Assembly (NCBI GenBank): GCA_002364085.1
Contig: DEXK01000014.1
Location: 1 to 64,000, forward strand
Direction of reading: 5' to 3'
Length of the DNA: 64,000 nucleotides
From: Balneolaceae bacterium UBA3186
GTDB taxonomy: Bacteria; Bacteroidota; Rhodothermia; Balneolales; Balneolaceae
The position numbers and the translations under genes were made by a program. The notes beneath the pieces were generated by a model. That model saw nothing but the letters and a program-made list of their open reading frames with translations. It was not told where the DNA came from and did no database searches. Of this stretch, positions 53,570-62,227 are shown piece after piece. Positions within the stretch are counted from its first letter, which is position 1, and each line of letters starts with the position of its first letter.

Positions 53570-53944
53570 ATGAATAATACCGATAAAAACCGACTACAAG
53601 CTTTCCGTGAAGAGAGAGCAGAATTAAACGAGAAAACCCTAAATGCCGGACATCTTGGAATCAAACGGTTCTTTAACATGGATGCCAACACCTACCGGGA
53701 TGGCGCGTTGGATTCCAAAACCAAAGAGTTGCTTGGACTTGTTGCTTCTTCCGTTCTTCGATGTAATGATTGTATCGATTATCATTTGGAGCAATGTGCT
53801 AAAACCGGTTCCACCAAAGAGGAAATTCTGGATGCTATGAATGTGGCGCTAATTGTTGGTGGAAGCATTGTGATTCCCCATTTACGAAGAGCTGTTGAAA
53901 CCATTGAGGTGCTGGAAGAAGAAGGAGCTTTCCAAAAACAATAA
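53570..53944 (+). CDS. Carboxymuconolactone decarboxylase/AhpD-like protein
   Basis: A 124-residue cytoplasmic helical protein of the CMD/AhpD superfamily. The CxxC-x3-H motif is RCNDCIDYH, and GSTKEEILDAMNVALIVGGS is typical. It is probably a small peroxidase-partner or redox protein. The start at 53570 (MNNTDKNRLQAF) is preferred over the in-frame ATG at 53525, because the extra 15 residues come from repeat-like DNA (TGTGCTTTTGTGGCTAAA) that also occurs near other gene ends. Confidence 0.88.
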   Translation: MNNTDKNRLQAFREERAELNEKTLNAGHLGIKRFFNMDANTYRDGALDSKTKELLGLVASSVLRCNDCIDYHLEQCAKTGSTKEEILDAMNVALIVGGSIVIPHLRRAVETIEVLEEEGAFQKQ

Positions 53945-54002
53945 CCAACATTCAACACCCAAATTTCAAATTAGTTGGCTTAGATATAGAGAATGGGTGC
54001 TC

Positions 54003-54084
54003 TTGTCATTTCGACCAAAGGGAGAAATCTAAAAAATTTCTTTAGAGCAGATAATTAGATTTATCGTTGCACCCGAAATGACAA
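54003..54084. repeat. Second dispersed palindromic repeat with TTGTCATTTCG ends
   Basis: Outer arms TTGTCATTTCG (54003-54013) and CGAAATGACAA (54074-54084) are perfect. The inner arm AGAAATCTAA (54023-54032) has one mismatch against its partner at 54055-54064. Homologous to the element at 26631-26711, sharing GGGAGAAATCTAAA and the same place just after a plus-strand gene. Confidence 0.85.
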
Positions 54085-54085
54085 A

Positions 54086-54913
54086 TCAAGAGAAGAATGA
54101 TTTATCAGGAGTGTTCGAAAACAGATCATTTTGCTTGTACTCAAACCCCAATTCTTTTTTGATTCTGCTGCCATCTACCAGTTTCTCATCAGATCCGCCT
54201 GAATTAAAAGAAGGCGTTTCAAGTCCCAATTTTTCTGATAGATTGGTATAGAGTTCTTTTTTGGTTGGATGATGATCGGAGCAAACATTAAAGATCTCGT
54301 TCTGGGTTTTGTGGGATAGAACAGAAATAGTAGCAGCAATAACATCTTCTCTGTGAACAAGATTTACCGGCGCATCACCACTTGAAATTCCATCACGTCC
54401 GGCGAGATATTTAACGGGATGCCGGTCTGAGCCAAAAAGTCCGCCCAAACGAAGAATGACAGAGTCCGGAATTATTGTTTTTAATTCGCTTTCAGCAGCA
54501 AGAATTACGTTTTCATTTTCCGGATCAGGAAGGGCGTCTGATTCCGTAACAATTCTCATCTTTTCTTTATAAGCGGATGTGGAACTATACATGACCACTT
54601 GTTGGTTTGTTGAAGCAAGAAGTTTACTGAGTTTTTGGATGTGTTTTGGATACTGAGAGCGCTGATCACCTCTCCCAGGAGAAATGGAAATGACGATAGC
54701 ATCAACTTTGGGAAGATCAGTTTGGATGGCGTCTTCTTTTTCCAGATCAAAAATAATTGGTTCAATTCCCAAAGAACGAAGGGAAGAAGCTTTTTCAGCA
54801 GAACGGGTAGTGCCAAAAACATTGATATTTTGAGAGATCAAAGTTGTTGCAAGCTTGGTTCCAACCCAACCACAACCAATAATTAATACAGAATCTAATT
54901 CAGCAGACTTCAT
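54086..54913 (-). CDS. NAD(P)-binding SDR-family protein
   Basis: A 275-residue Rossmann-fold protein resembling nucleoside-diphosphate-sugar epimerase or YeeZ-type proteins. The cofactor motif is IIGCGWVGTKLA (11-22), in which GCGWVG replaces GxxGxxG, followed by VFGTTRSAEKASSLRSLGIE. A YxxxK-like SSTSAYKEKMR segment (about 107-117) could be the catalytic region. The substrate is unknown. It is divergent from hemH, across a 62-bp gap. Confidence 0.85.
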   Translation of the reverse strand: MKSAELDSVLIIGCGWVGTKLATTLISQNINVFGTTRSAEKASSLRSLGIEPIIFDLEKEDAIQTDLPKVDAIVISISPGRGDQRSQYPKHIQKLSKLLASTNQQVVMYSSTSAYKEKMRIVTESDALPDPENENVILAAESELKTIIPDSVILRLGGLFGSDRHPVKYLAGRDGISSGDAPVNLVHREDVIAATISVLSHKTQNEIFNVCSDHHPTKKELYTNLSEKLGLETPSFNSGGSDEKLVDGSRIKKELGFEYKQNDLFSNTPDKSFFS

Positions 54914-54975
54914 AAAAAATTCACAAAAAAGTGAGTTATTAATTAACTGTACATAAAGTAGATAAAATTTCAGGC

Positions 54976-56034
54976 ATGGCTAAATCAAAGACAGGAATAT
55001 TTTTAGTGAATCTGGGTTCTCCGGATAGTTTTGAACCGGAAGATGTTAAGGTTTATCTGAGAGAATTTTTGATGGATAAGAGGGTAATTGATGCTCCCGA
55101 AATTATCAGGAAGATGATAGTGGAAGGTTTTATTCTCCCCAAACGACCTAAAGAATCCGGAGAAGCTTATGAGTTGATCTGGTGGGAAGACGGTTCTCCG
55201 TTGATCGTTATCACTGAACAGGTGGAAGCTAAATTGAAGCAAAGATTGGGTGATGATATTCCCGTTAGTATAGGAATGAGATATGGAAATCCGTCTATCG
55301 AGGCTGGGATTGAAGATCTTCTAAAGCAAAATCCTGAACTCGAAACCGTATTTTTAGTTCCGCTGTATCCGCAATACGCTATGGCGACATCAGAAACAGT
55401 AATAGAAAAAACCAAAGATGTTATTCTGGCTAAGTTTCCTCACTTACACACGGTAATAAAAGATCCATTCTTCAACGATCCGAAATACATTAAGGCGTTG
55501 GCGGAGAGTATGAAGCCGTATATCACTGATGATATTGACCATATTCTCTTTTCTTATCACGGAGTTCCTGAGCGTCATATTAAAAAAAGAGATATTACCG
55601 GAGATCATTGCCTGAAATGTGAAAATTGTTGTGAAGTAAGTTCACCGGCTCATCAGTTTTGCTATCGTCATCAGGACCTTATGACCACAAAACAGGTTGT
55701 TGAATATCTGGATCTGGATGAGTCAAGGTACAGCACGGCTTTTCAATCAAAGTTAGGAGTTGATCCGTGGTTGTTACCGGCTACCGACAAAGAGCTTGAA
55801 CGTCTTGGAAAAGAAGGAAAGAAGAAAGTAGCAGTAGTTTGTCCGGCTTTTGTATCGGATTGTATTGAAACTTTGGAAGAGATCGGTATCAGAGGTAAGG
55901 AAGATTTCATAGAAGCCGGTGGAGAAGATCTGGTTTTGATTCCATGTATCAATGACAACGATCTTTGGATCGACGCACTTGAAGACTGGAGCAGAAAAGC
56001 ACTGGAAATAGCTCCTGTGTTAGAACGCGTTTAA
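54976..56034 (+). CDS. hemH: Ferrochelatase
   Basis: Inserts Fe2+ into protoporphyrin IX, the last step of protohaem synthesis, 352 residues. The active-site histidine is H195 in FSYHGVPERH, and the N-terminus GIFLVNLGSPDS and GMRYGNPSIEAG are family marks. Cysteines C212, C215, C218 and C219 in HCLKCENCCEV could bind a metal or iron-sulfur cluster, though their role is uncertain. It opens the haem cluster and its stop abuts the hemY start with no gap. Confidence 0.96.
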   Translation: MAKSKTGIFLVNLGSPDSFEPEDVKVYLREFLMDKRVIDAPEIIRKMIVEGFILPKRPKESGEAYELIWWEDGSPLIVITEQVEAKLKQRLGDDIPVSIGMRYGNPSIEAGIEDLLKQNPELETVFLVPLYPQYAMATSETVIEKTKDVILAKFPHLHTVIKDPFFNDPKYIKALAESMKPYITDDIDHILFSYHGVPERHIKKRDITGDHCLKCENCCEVSSPAHQFCYRHQDLMTTKQVVEYLDLDESRYSTAFQSKLGVDPWLLPATDKELERLGKEGKKKVAVVCPAFVSDCIETLEEIGIRGKEDFIEAGGEDLVLIPCINDNDLWIDALEDWSRKALEIAPVLERV

Positions 56035-57372
56035 ATGAGTACTTCTTCCTCAAATACTATTGCAGTACTTGGAGGAGGTATTTCAGGTTTGTCCACAGCC
56101 TGGTATTTGAAAAAGAAAGGTTTTGAAGTAACTCTTTTTGAAGCTCAGGAAGATACGGGCGGAGTAATACGATCTGTTTCAAATCAATATTCTGTTTTTG
56201 ATTTTGGACCTAACACGATCAGGGATAAAACTGGTTCTGTTTCTGAAATGATTACAGATCTGGGTCTTGAAGACGAAGTGCTTTCAATGTCTGAAGGTTC
56301 AAAAACCAGATTTATCGTTAAGAACGGAGAACTGAAAAAGATAAAGCAGAATCCGATTTCCTTTCTGTTTTCTGATGTGCTTAGCTGGAAAGGAAAGAAA
56401 AAGCTTTTTTCCGAGCCACTTAAGAAATCATTGAACTCTGATGCTGATGAAAGTATCGGCTCTTTTCTGGAAAGACGAATTGGTAAAGAAGCCGTCGAAT
56501 ATCTCGCAGATCCTTTTTTCTCCGGAATTTATGCGGGGGATATTTACTCCCTCAGCAAAAATAAATTGATCGGTAAACTAGCTGATTTTGAACAGGATTA
56601 TGGTTCAATCGTTAAAGGGTTTCTGAAATCAAGAAAAGAGAAATCATCTTTTAAACCCAAGGTAATCTCTTTCAAAATGGGAGTTCAACAATTAACCGAT
56701 AAACTAACCGAACGTCTGCAAGATTCAATTCTTCATGAAGAAGTAAAAAGCCTTCAGGTTCAGCAAAGCAATTTCAAAGTGACTACCGCTGATCACGAAT
56801 ATATTTTTGATAAGGTTGTAAGCTGTCTTCCGGCTTATGTTTTGAAAGAAGTATTGAAGACGGACAATCAGAAATTGGAAAACAGTTTGTCAGAGATCAA
56901 CTATTCGCCGATGCTTTCAACACAATTGGTGTTTAAAAAAGAAGATCTGAACCTGCCTGAAAACGGATTTGGGTTTTTGGTTCCGAGAAAAGAAAACACC
57001 AGGTTACTTGGTGCGATTTGGAAATCAAACATCTTCCCTGACCAAACAGAAGACGAATATGTGCATGTAAACCTGATGACAGGTGGTTCTCACGATATAA
57101 AAGTGATCGATCAGGATATCAGGGTTATTGAGAAGGAAGTTATTGAAGAGTTTTCGACAATCATGAATGTGAAAGGCGGCGCTGAAATGGTTTCTTCAAA
57201 ATTATGGAAAAAAGCTATTCCTCAATTTCACGTTGATTTTGCATCAGTAGAGGATTCAATGAACAGATTTCAGAAAGAAAATGAAGGCTTTTATATCGGT
57301 GGAAATTTCCGCTGGGGAGTTTCTGTCTCTGACTGTGTGGACGGCGCGAAAAATTTATCTGAATTCATATAA
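56035..57372 (+). CDS. hemY: Protoporphyrinogen oxidase (oxygen-dependent, HemY type)
   Basis: FAD-dependent oxidation of protoporphyrinogen IX to protoporphyrin IX, 445 residues. The N-terminal FAD-binding motif is AVLGGGISGLSTAWYLKKKG (9-28), followed by GGVIRSV and the FDFGPNTIRDK segment; C-terminal FYIGGNFRWGVSVSDCVDG contains the second FAD segment. This is the HemY-type enzyme (often also named hemG). It begins immediately after the hemH stop, so the two are translated from one message. Using O2 it marks an aerobic pathway. Confidence 0.95.
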   Translation: MSTSSSNTIAVLGGGISGLSTAWYLKKKGFEVTLFEAQEDTGGVIRSVSNQYSVFDFGPNTIRDKTGSVSEMITDLGLEDEVLSMSEGSKTRFIVKNGELKKIKQNPISFLFSDVLSWKGKKKLFSEPLKKSLNSDADESIGSFLERRIGKEAVEYLADPFFSGIYAGDIYSLSKNKLIGKLADFEQDYGSIVKGFLKSRKEKSSFKPKVISFKMGVQQLTDKLTERLQDSILHEEVKSLQVQQSNFKVTTADHEYIFDKVVSCLPAYVLKEVLKTDNQKLENSLSEINYSPMLSTQLVFKKEDLNLPENGFGFLVPRKENTRLLGAIWKSNIFPDQTEDEYVHVNLMTGGSHDIKVIDQDIRVIEKEVIEEFSTIMNVKGGAEMVSSKLWKKAIPQFHVDFASVEDSMNRFQKENEGFYIGGNFRWGVSVSDCVDGAKNLSEFI

Positions 57373-57431
57373 TCTTCACATTCAGATCGTATTTTAGCGT
57401 GAATTTGGTCCAAACTATTTTTTAAGCAGAT

Positions 57432-58610
57432 ATGAGATTTTCAGCAATAGGTATTTCTCACTGGAAAAGTGAGGTTTCTATTCGTGAGTTATTCTTTATT
57501 GATAAACAAAGACGTGAATTTCTGGAGTTCAATACCAGAAATATTCCCGGTGGTGTTATTATTCTGGATACCTGCAATCGAACAGAGTTATATGCGTTTT
57601 GCGATCCGGATGTACTCGTTTCAGCATTATGTAAGGCCACAAATACCGATGCAGACTTTTTCAGTAAGCACGGATACAGCTATTCTGAAGAAGAAGCTTA
57701 TCAGCATTTATTTAAAGTGGGAGTTGGACTAGACTCACAAGTTCTTGGTGATGTTCAGATCATCCAACAACTAAAAAAAGCTTACAAAGAATCTAAAAAG
57801 AATCTTTCAGGTGAATTCCACCAGCTGATGCAATCCGTTTTTAGAGCTCATAAAAGAGTGCGTACTGAAACTGATTTCGGTAGAGGGATGGCGTCGGTTG
57901 GATTTGTTGCGACTCAATTAGCATTAGATCATTTCAAAGACCTTGGCAATGTTAATATCTTGTTGCTGGGTGCAGGGAAGATGGGCAAAGTGACCTGTAA
58001 AAATCTGGTCTCAAATGGAGCTGAGCATATTTCTGTGATCAACAGAACCATAGAGCGGGCTCAAAGTCTGGCGTCCTCATTCGATATTAAAGCTCACACT
58101 TTTGATGAACTGGAATCTGTAGTTGCAAATTCGGACCTGATCATAACAGCAACAGGTGCAACTTCTCCGATCCTGAAAAAAGAGCATTTTCCGAAAGATG
58201 GTAAAGCGCGTTTAATATTTGACCTGAGTGTGCCGAGAAATGTAGAAGAAAGTGTTTCTCAAATAGAGAATGTAACTTTAGTTGATATGGATTCTATACA
58301 TCTTGCAAATAAAGAAGCGATTGAGAATCGTAAGAAGTCAATTCCTGCGGTAGAAAAAATTATTGCTGAGGAATTAGATCAGTATGAACATTCGATCGAG
58401 CGGAATAATTACGTTCTTCCAAGGATCAAAGAGATCGATCATCACTTGAGTTCCATTACTGACCACGAACTGGATCGCATCAAAAATAAAGTGGATCGAG
58501 AAGCCTTTGAGGTCATCGAAAAGCTTACCGGCCGGATTAAGAAAAAAGTAATGGCGATTCATATCAACAGAATTGAAAATGAATTAGAGGAGCTTCGAAA
58601 TGAAGCTTAA
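57432..58610 (+). CDS. hemA: Glutamyl-tRNA reductase
   Basis: Reduces glutamyl-tRNA to glutamate 1-semialdehyde, the first committed step of the C5 tetrapyrrole pathway, 392 residues. The catalytic cysteine is C48 in ILDTCNRTELYAF, the GQ-type segment is VGLDSQVLGDVQI and the NADPH motif is LLLGAGKMGKVT. A C-terminal dimerisation domain follows. There is a 59-bp gap after hemY that could hold a second promoter. Its end overlaps hemC by 11 bp. Confidence 0.96.
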   Translation: MRFSAIGISHWKSEVSIRELFFIDKQRREFLEFNTRNIPGGVIILDTCNRTELYAFCDPDVLVSALCKATNTDADFFSKHGYSYSEEEAYQHLFKVGVGLDSQVLGDVQIIQQLKKAYKESKKNLSGEFHQLMQSVFRAHKRVRTETDFGRGMASVGFVATQLALDHFKDLGNVNILLLGAGKMGKVTCKNLVSNGAEHISVINRTIERAQSLASSFDIKAHTFDELESVVANSDLIITATGATSPILKKEHFPKDGKARLIFDLSVPRNVEESVSQIENVTLVDMDSIHLANKEAIENRKKSIPAVEKIIAEELDQYEHSIERNNYVLPRIKEIDHHLSSITDHELDRIKNKVDREAFEVIEKLTGRIKKKVMAIHINRIENELEELRNEA

Positions 58611-59493
58611 AATAGGCACACGCAGAAGTAAGCTTGCACTTTGGCAATCAAATCTGGTTGCTGAAAAACTAAACGCACTCGATGTACAAACCGAGCTTGT
58701 TGAGATAGAATCGTTTGGTGATAAGGAACAAGATCTCCCACTTCATAAACTGGGCGACAAAGGTGTATTCACAAAAGCACTTGATGAAGCTTTACTGGAC
58801 GGTAAAATAGATCTCGCAGTGCATTCACTAAAGGATGTTCCAACAATTTTTGAAGATGGATTACAGCTAAACGCAGTACTTGAAAGAGCAAATCCTATTG
58901 ATGTACTTGTAGAGCCATTGAACTATAAGAAAGGAAATACTTCCAGAACTATTGCCACAGGGAGCATCAGAAGATCGGCATTCTGGAAGAACAAATACCC
59001 TGAAGATGAAGTTGTTGATCTTAGAGGAAATGTGCCCACAAGATTGAATAAAGTTGATACTCTTGGTTGGGATGGAGCCATTTTTGCTCACGCCGGTTTA
59101 GAAAGATTGGGATTGGGTGAGAGAATCAGTAAAGAATTACCGTGGATGATATCTGCGCCTTCACAAGGAGCAATAGGGATAGTTTCTAAAGAAGATTTTA
59201 AATATTCTGAAATTGTATCTGTGCTGAATGATGACAACACAAGAATTTGTGTAGATATAGAACGAGCGTTTTTAAGGACATTGGATGCAGGTTGTTCATC
59301 TCCGGTTGGAGCTTTAGCTGAAGTGAAAGATGGTAAGCTATTTTTTAAAGGAGCAGTTTTGTCCGTTGATGGAAAGCAAAGGGTGGATATTCAAGAAGAG
59401 ATCGAATTAAGAAATGCGAATGAAACTTTGGGAGCAGAATTCGCAAAAAAAGTAATCAACGAAGGTGCAGCTGATCTTCTTAATGGTAACTGA
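58600..59493 (+). CDS. hemC: Hydroxymethylbilane synthase
   Basis: Porphobilinogen deaminase, polymerises four porphobilinogens, 297 residues. The N-terminus KIGTRRSKLALWQSN, the LPLHKLGDKGVFTKAL and VHSLKDVPT segments, and the dipyrromethane-cofactor cysteine C232 in LDAGCSSPVGA are all present. The start overlaps hemA by 11 bp. A short gap of 11 bp precedes hemD. Confidence 0.96.
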   Translation: MKLKIGTRRSKLALWQSNLVAEKLNALDVQTELVEIESFGDKEQDLPLHKLGDKGVFTKALDEALLDGKIDLAVHSLKDVPTIFEDGLQLNAVLERANPIDVLVEPLNYKKGNTSRTIATGSIRRSAFWKNKYPEDEVVDLRGNVPTRLNKVDTLGWDGAIFAHAGLERLGLGERISKELPWMISAPSQGAIGIVSKEDFKYSEIVSVLNDDNTRICVDIERAFLRTLDAGCSSPVGALAEVKDGKLFFKGAVLSVDGKQRVDIQEEIELRNANETLGAEFAKKVINEGAADLLNGN

Positions 59494-59504
59494 CATCAGA
59501 TGCC

Positions 59505-60191
59505 ATGCCAAAGATCCTTTTTACACATAAAATCAAACCGAAACACCTTGATGAACTAAAGCGCGCTAAATTCGAGTTCGCTGATATTGCTTTTATAGAT
59601 GTTCAGATAAAGGACTTTGATACAGAAAAAGTCAAAGAGATAAAATCTGATGCTTGGGTGTTTACGAGTAAAAAGGCAGTGGAATCGATAGGCAAAAAGC
59701 TGGAAGAACTGGAAATCCCGGAATTCGTTTTTGCAGTGGGATCGTCAACTTCAGAAAAGTTGGCCGAACTGGGAATTAAGGCTTTGGTTCCTTTAAACTT
59801 TACATCAGAAAGTTTAGCTCATGAAATTGCGAAGCATCCGGTAAAGAATGCGATCCATTTTTGCGGCAACTTGGGCGATTCAGAACTTGGGGATTTGTTA
59901 CAGAAGGACGGATGTCAGGTTAAAAAGCTCGAAGTCTATGAGACTTTATTGACACCAAGCTCAGTTAGTCTTTCAGAGTTTGATGCAGTTGTTTTTTTAA
60001 GTCCAAGCGCATTTAATTCCTTCTGTAAACGCAACAACCCGGAAAAATTGAAAACGGTATTTTGCATCGGAAGCACTACAGCGGAAGCCGTTAAAAAATC
60101 ATACGAACGACTAATTGTTACACCTGATAATTTCACATTTGCTGATCTGGTGGAAACTATAAATCAAAAATATAAGAATGTCATTTCCTGA
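59505..60191 (+). CDS. hemD: Uroporphyrinogen-III synthase
   Basis: Cyclises hydroxymethylbilane with ring D inversion, 228 residues. The family is poorly conserved, but ILFTHKIKPKHLDELKR, VFTSKKAVES, FAVGSSTSEKLAELG, VFLSPSAFNSF and CIGSTTAEAVKK match the two-domain pattern, and the position between hemC and hemE makes the call firm. It overlaps hemE by 14 bp. Confidence 0.92.
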   Translation: MPKILFTHKIKPKHLDELKRAKFEFADIAFIDVQIKDFDTEKVKEIKSDAWVFTSKKAVESIGKKLEELEIPEFVFAVGSSTSEKLAELGIKALVPLNFTSESLAHEIAKHPVKNAIHFCGNLGDSELGDLLQKDGCQVKKLEVYETLLTPSSVSLSEFDAVVFLSPSAFNSFCKRNNPEKLKTVFCIGSTTAEAVKKSYERLIVTPDNFTFADLVETINQKYKNVIS

Positions 60192-61209
60192 ACTTAAAAA
60201 CACGTTATTTCTGGATGCTTTAGCCGGAAAGGAAACTCCCAGACCTCCGGTTTGGATGATGCGTCAGGCTGGAAGATATTTGCCGGAATATATGGCAATT
60301 AAGGAGAAGTACGGCTTTTTTGAAAGAGTGAAAACTCCCGAACTAGCAAGTGAAATTACTATTCAGCCAATTGATATTGTTGGGACAGACGCCGCTATTC
60401 TTTTTTCGGATATTCTTGTACTGATCGAATGTCTGGATATTGAAGTGCAACTTAAACCAGGCTTTGGACCATATTTACCCGATCCCGTTCGTACAGCTGA
60501 AAGAGTAGAGCAAATAAAGATCATTCCTGCTGAAGAGCAGCTTAGTTATGTGTACGATGCACTGACTTTAACACGGAAGGAATTAGACGGCAGAGTTCCG
60601 CTGATAGGATTTGCAGGCGCTCCGTGGACATTGTTTTGCTATCTGGTTGAAGGTCAGGGCTCTAAAACTTTTTCTACAGCAAAATCATTTTTGTTTTCGC
60701 AGCCTAAAGCAGGGAAAAAGCTACTGGAAATGATGACAAAAATAACGATCAATTATCTTCATCAGCAGGTAAAAGCGGGAGCGCAGGCATTACAGATCTT
60801 TGAATCCTGGGCAGCTGCTTTAGGACCGGATGATTTCAAAGAATACGCACTTCCATGTTTGAAGGCTATTGCGGCAGAAGATTATGGCGTTCCTTTGATC
60901 ATGTTTTGTAAAGATGCAGAATGGGCATATTCCGAATTCAGCGAACTTAATGTAACCGGGCTGGGAATCGGCTGGGGATGCACTCCTGAAAAAGCTCGTG
61001 AGTTTGCCAATGGAAAAGTAGTTCAAGGGAACTTCGATCCTTCAAAATTGCTGTGTGATCCTGAAGTCATTCAAAAAGAAGCGACTGAAATGATCAACAG
61101 ATTTGGTCCACAAAATTATGTTGCAAATCTTGGTCATGGAATACTTCCAAATGTCCCGGTTGAAAACGCAAAAGCTTTTGTAGACGCTGTGAAAAATTAC
61201 AGATCATAA
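60178..61209 (+). CDS. hemE: Uroporphyrinogen decarboxylase
   Basis: Converts uroporphyrinogen III to coproporphyrinogen III, 343 residues. N-terminal RPPVWMMRQAGRYLPEY with the conserved arginines, DAAILFSDILV, FAGAPWTLFCYLVEG and the C-terminal NLGHGILPNVPVENAKAFVD are present. Its start overlaps hemD by 14 bp and its stop shares one base with the hemF start (TAATG). Confidence 0.97.
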   Translation: MSFPELKNTLFLDALAGKETPRPPVWMMRQAGRYLPEYMAIKEKYGFFERVKTPELASEITIQPIDIVGTDAAILFSDILVLIECLDIEVQLKPGFGPYLPDPVRTAERVEQIKIIPAEEQLSYVYDALTLTRKELDGRVPLIGFAGAPWTLFCYLVEGQGSKTFSTAKSFLFSQPKAGKKLLEMMTKITINYLHQQVKAGAQALQIFESWAAALGPDDFKEYALPCLKAIAAEDYGVPLIMFCKDAEWAYSEFSELNVTGLGIGWGCTPEKAREFANGKVVQGNFDPSKLLCDPEVIQKEATEMINRFGPQNYVANLGHGILPNVPVENAKAFVDAVKNYRS

Positions 61210-62138
61210 TGAGTAATTTGGTTTCAAAAAAAGAGGAGTTCATTAAATTTGTTTCTGATGTTCAGGAACAAATTTGCGAAAAAGTGGAAGCCATCGATGG
61301 AACAGCTAAATTTCAAATTGATGACTGGACCAGAGACGGATTTGGCTATGGAAGCACCAGGGTTATAAGCGATGGAGCGGTAATTGAAAAAGGAGGAGTA
61401 AATTACTCGGTTGTGGGTGGAGAACTTCCCAAAGCACTGCAGGAAAAATTTGAAGTAGATGAAGCCAGTTTTTTTGCTTCCGGTATTTCATTAGTTCTTC
61501 ACCCTCAAAACCCGTTTGCTCCAACGGTACATGCCAACTACAGATATTTTGAACTTTACGATCGTGAATCAGAGACGCTGAAAGATCTTTGGTTTGGTGG
61601 GGGAGCTGATATGACGCCTTACTATTTGTTTGATGAAGACGCTGTTCATTTTCATAAAACACATAAAGATATCTGTGATCGATTTGATGAGAGTTTCTAT
61701 CCTAAGTTTAAAGAAGAGTGTGATAATTACTTTCTGAATCATCACAGAGAAGAATCCAGAGGAATCGGCGGGATCTTTTTTGATTATATGCGTCCGACAG
61801 AAGAGAGGTCGTCTCATGATCTATTTGAGTTTGCTAAAACAGCAGGGTTCGGTTTTACGGATGCTTATCTTCCGATTTTGAACCGAAGAAAGGATATAGA
61901 GTTTAGTGAAGCGCAAAGATATTGGCAGGAAATTCGAAGAGGCAGGTATGTGGAATTTAACCTGATTCATGATAGAGGGACACTTTTCGGTCTTAAAACA
62001 AAAGGACGTATTGAATCTATCCTGATGAGCTTGCCACCAAGAGTGCGTTGGGATTATAATTTCACTCCTGAAGAAGGATCAGAAGAAGAACGATTATTGG
62101 AACGGCTGAAAAACCCTGTTGATTGGGTCAGCAAGTAG
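61209..62138 (+). CDS. hemF: Coproporphyrinogen-III oxidase, oxygen-dependent
   Basis: Oxidative decarboxylation of coproporphyrinogen III, 309 residues. HPQNPFAPTVHANYRYFEL, WFGGGADMTPYYLFDEDAVH, GIGGIFFDYMRP and RRGRYVEFNLIHDRGTLFGL are diagnostic segments. It is the aerobic enzyme, not the radical-SAM HemN. A perfect hairpin begins at its stop codon, followed by an 89-bp gap before hemB. Confidence 0.97.
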   Translation: MSNLVSKKEEFIKFVSDVQEQICEKVEAIDGTAKFQIDDWTRDGFGYGSTRVISDGAVIEKGGVNYSVVGGELPKALQEKFEVDEASFFASGISLVLHPQNPFAPTVHANYRYFELYDRESETLKDLWFGGGADMTPYYLFDEDAVHFHKTHKDICDRFDESFYPKFKEECDNYFLNHHREESRGIGGIFFDYMRPTEERSSHDLFEFAKTAGFGFTDAYLPILNRRKDIEFSEAQRYWQEIRRGRYVEFNLIHDRGTLFGLKTKGRIESILMSLPPRVRWDYNFTPEEGSEEERLLERLKNPVDWVSK

Positions 62139-62163
62139 TCATTCCTGCCTCCGCAGGAATGAC
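62138..62163. repeat. Perfect 11-bp palindromic hairpin after hemF
   Basis: GTCATTCCTGC (62138-62148) pairs perfectly with GCAGGAATGAC (62153-62163) around a CTCC loop, and the first base belongs to the hemF stop codon. There is no T-run. The GTCATTCCTGC palindrome type is a recurring dispersed element in this group of bacteria as far as I recall. It could protect the upstream message 3' end or partly block transcription into hemB. Confidence 0.85.
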
Positions 62164-62227
62164 TTGGTGAAAGAAACAGACAGAATATTATATTGGACTG
62201 AAGTTTTAAAAATTTAGAAGATCAAAT

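Noticed and set aside
58595..58615. Overlap of hemA and hemC taken as a frameshift
   Set aside because: Both proteins are complete at the overlap; it reflects translational coupling, as at hemD/hemE and hemE/hemF.
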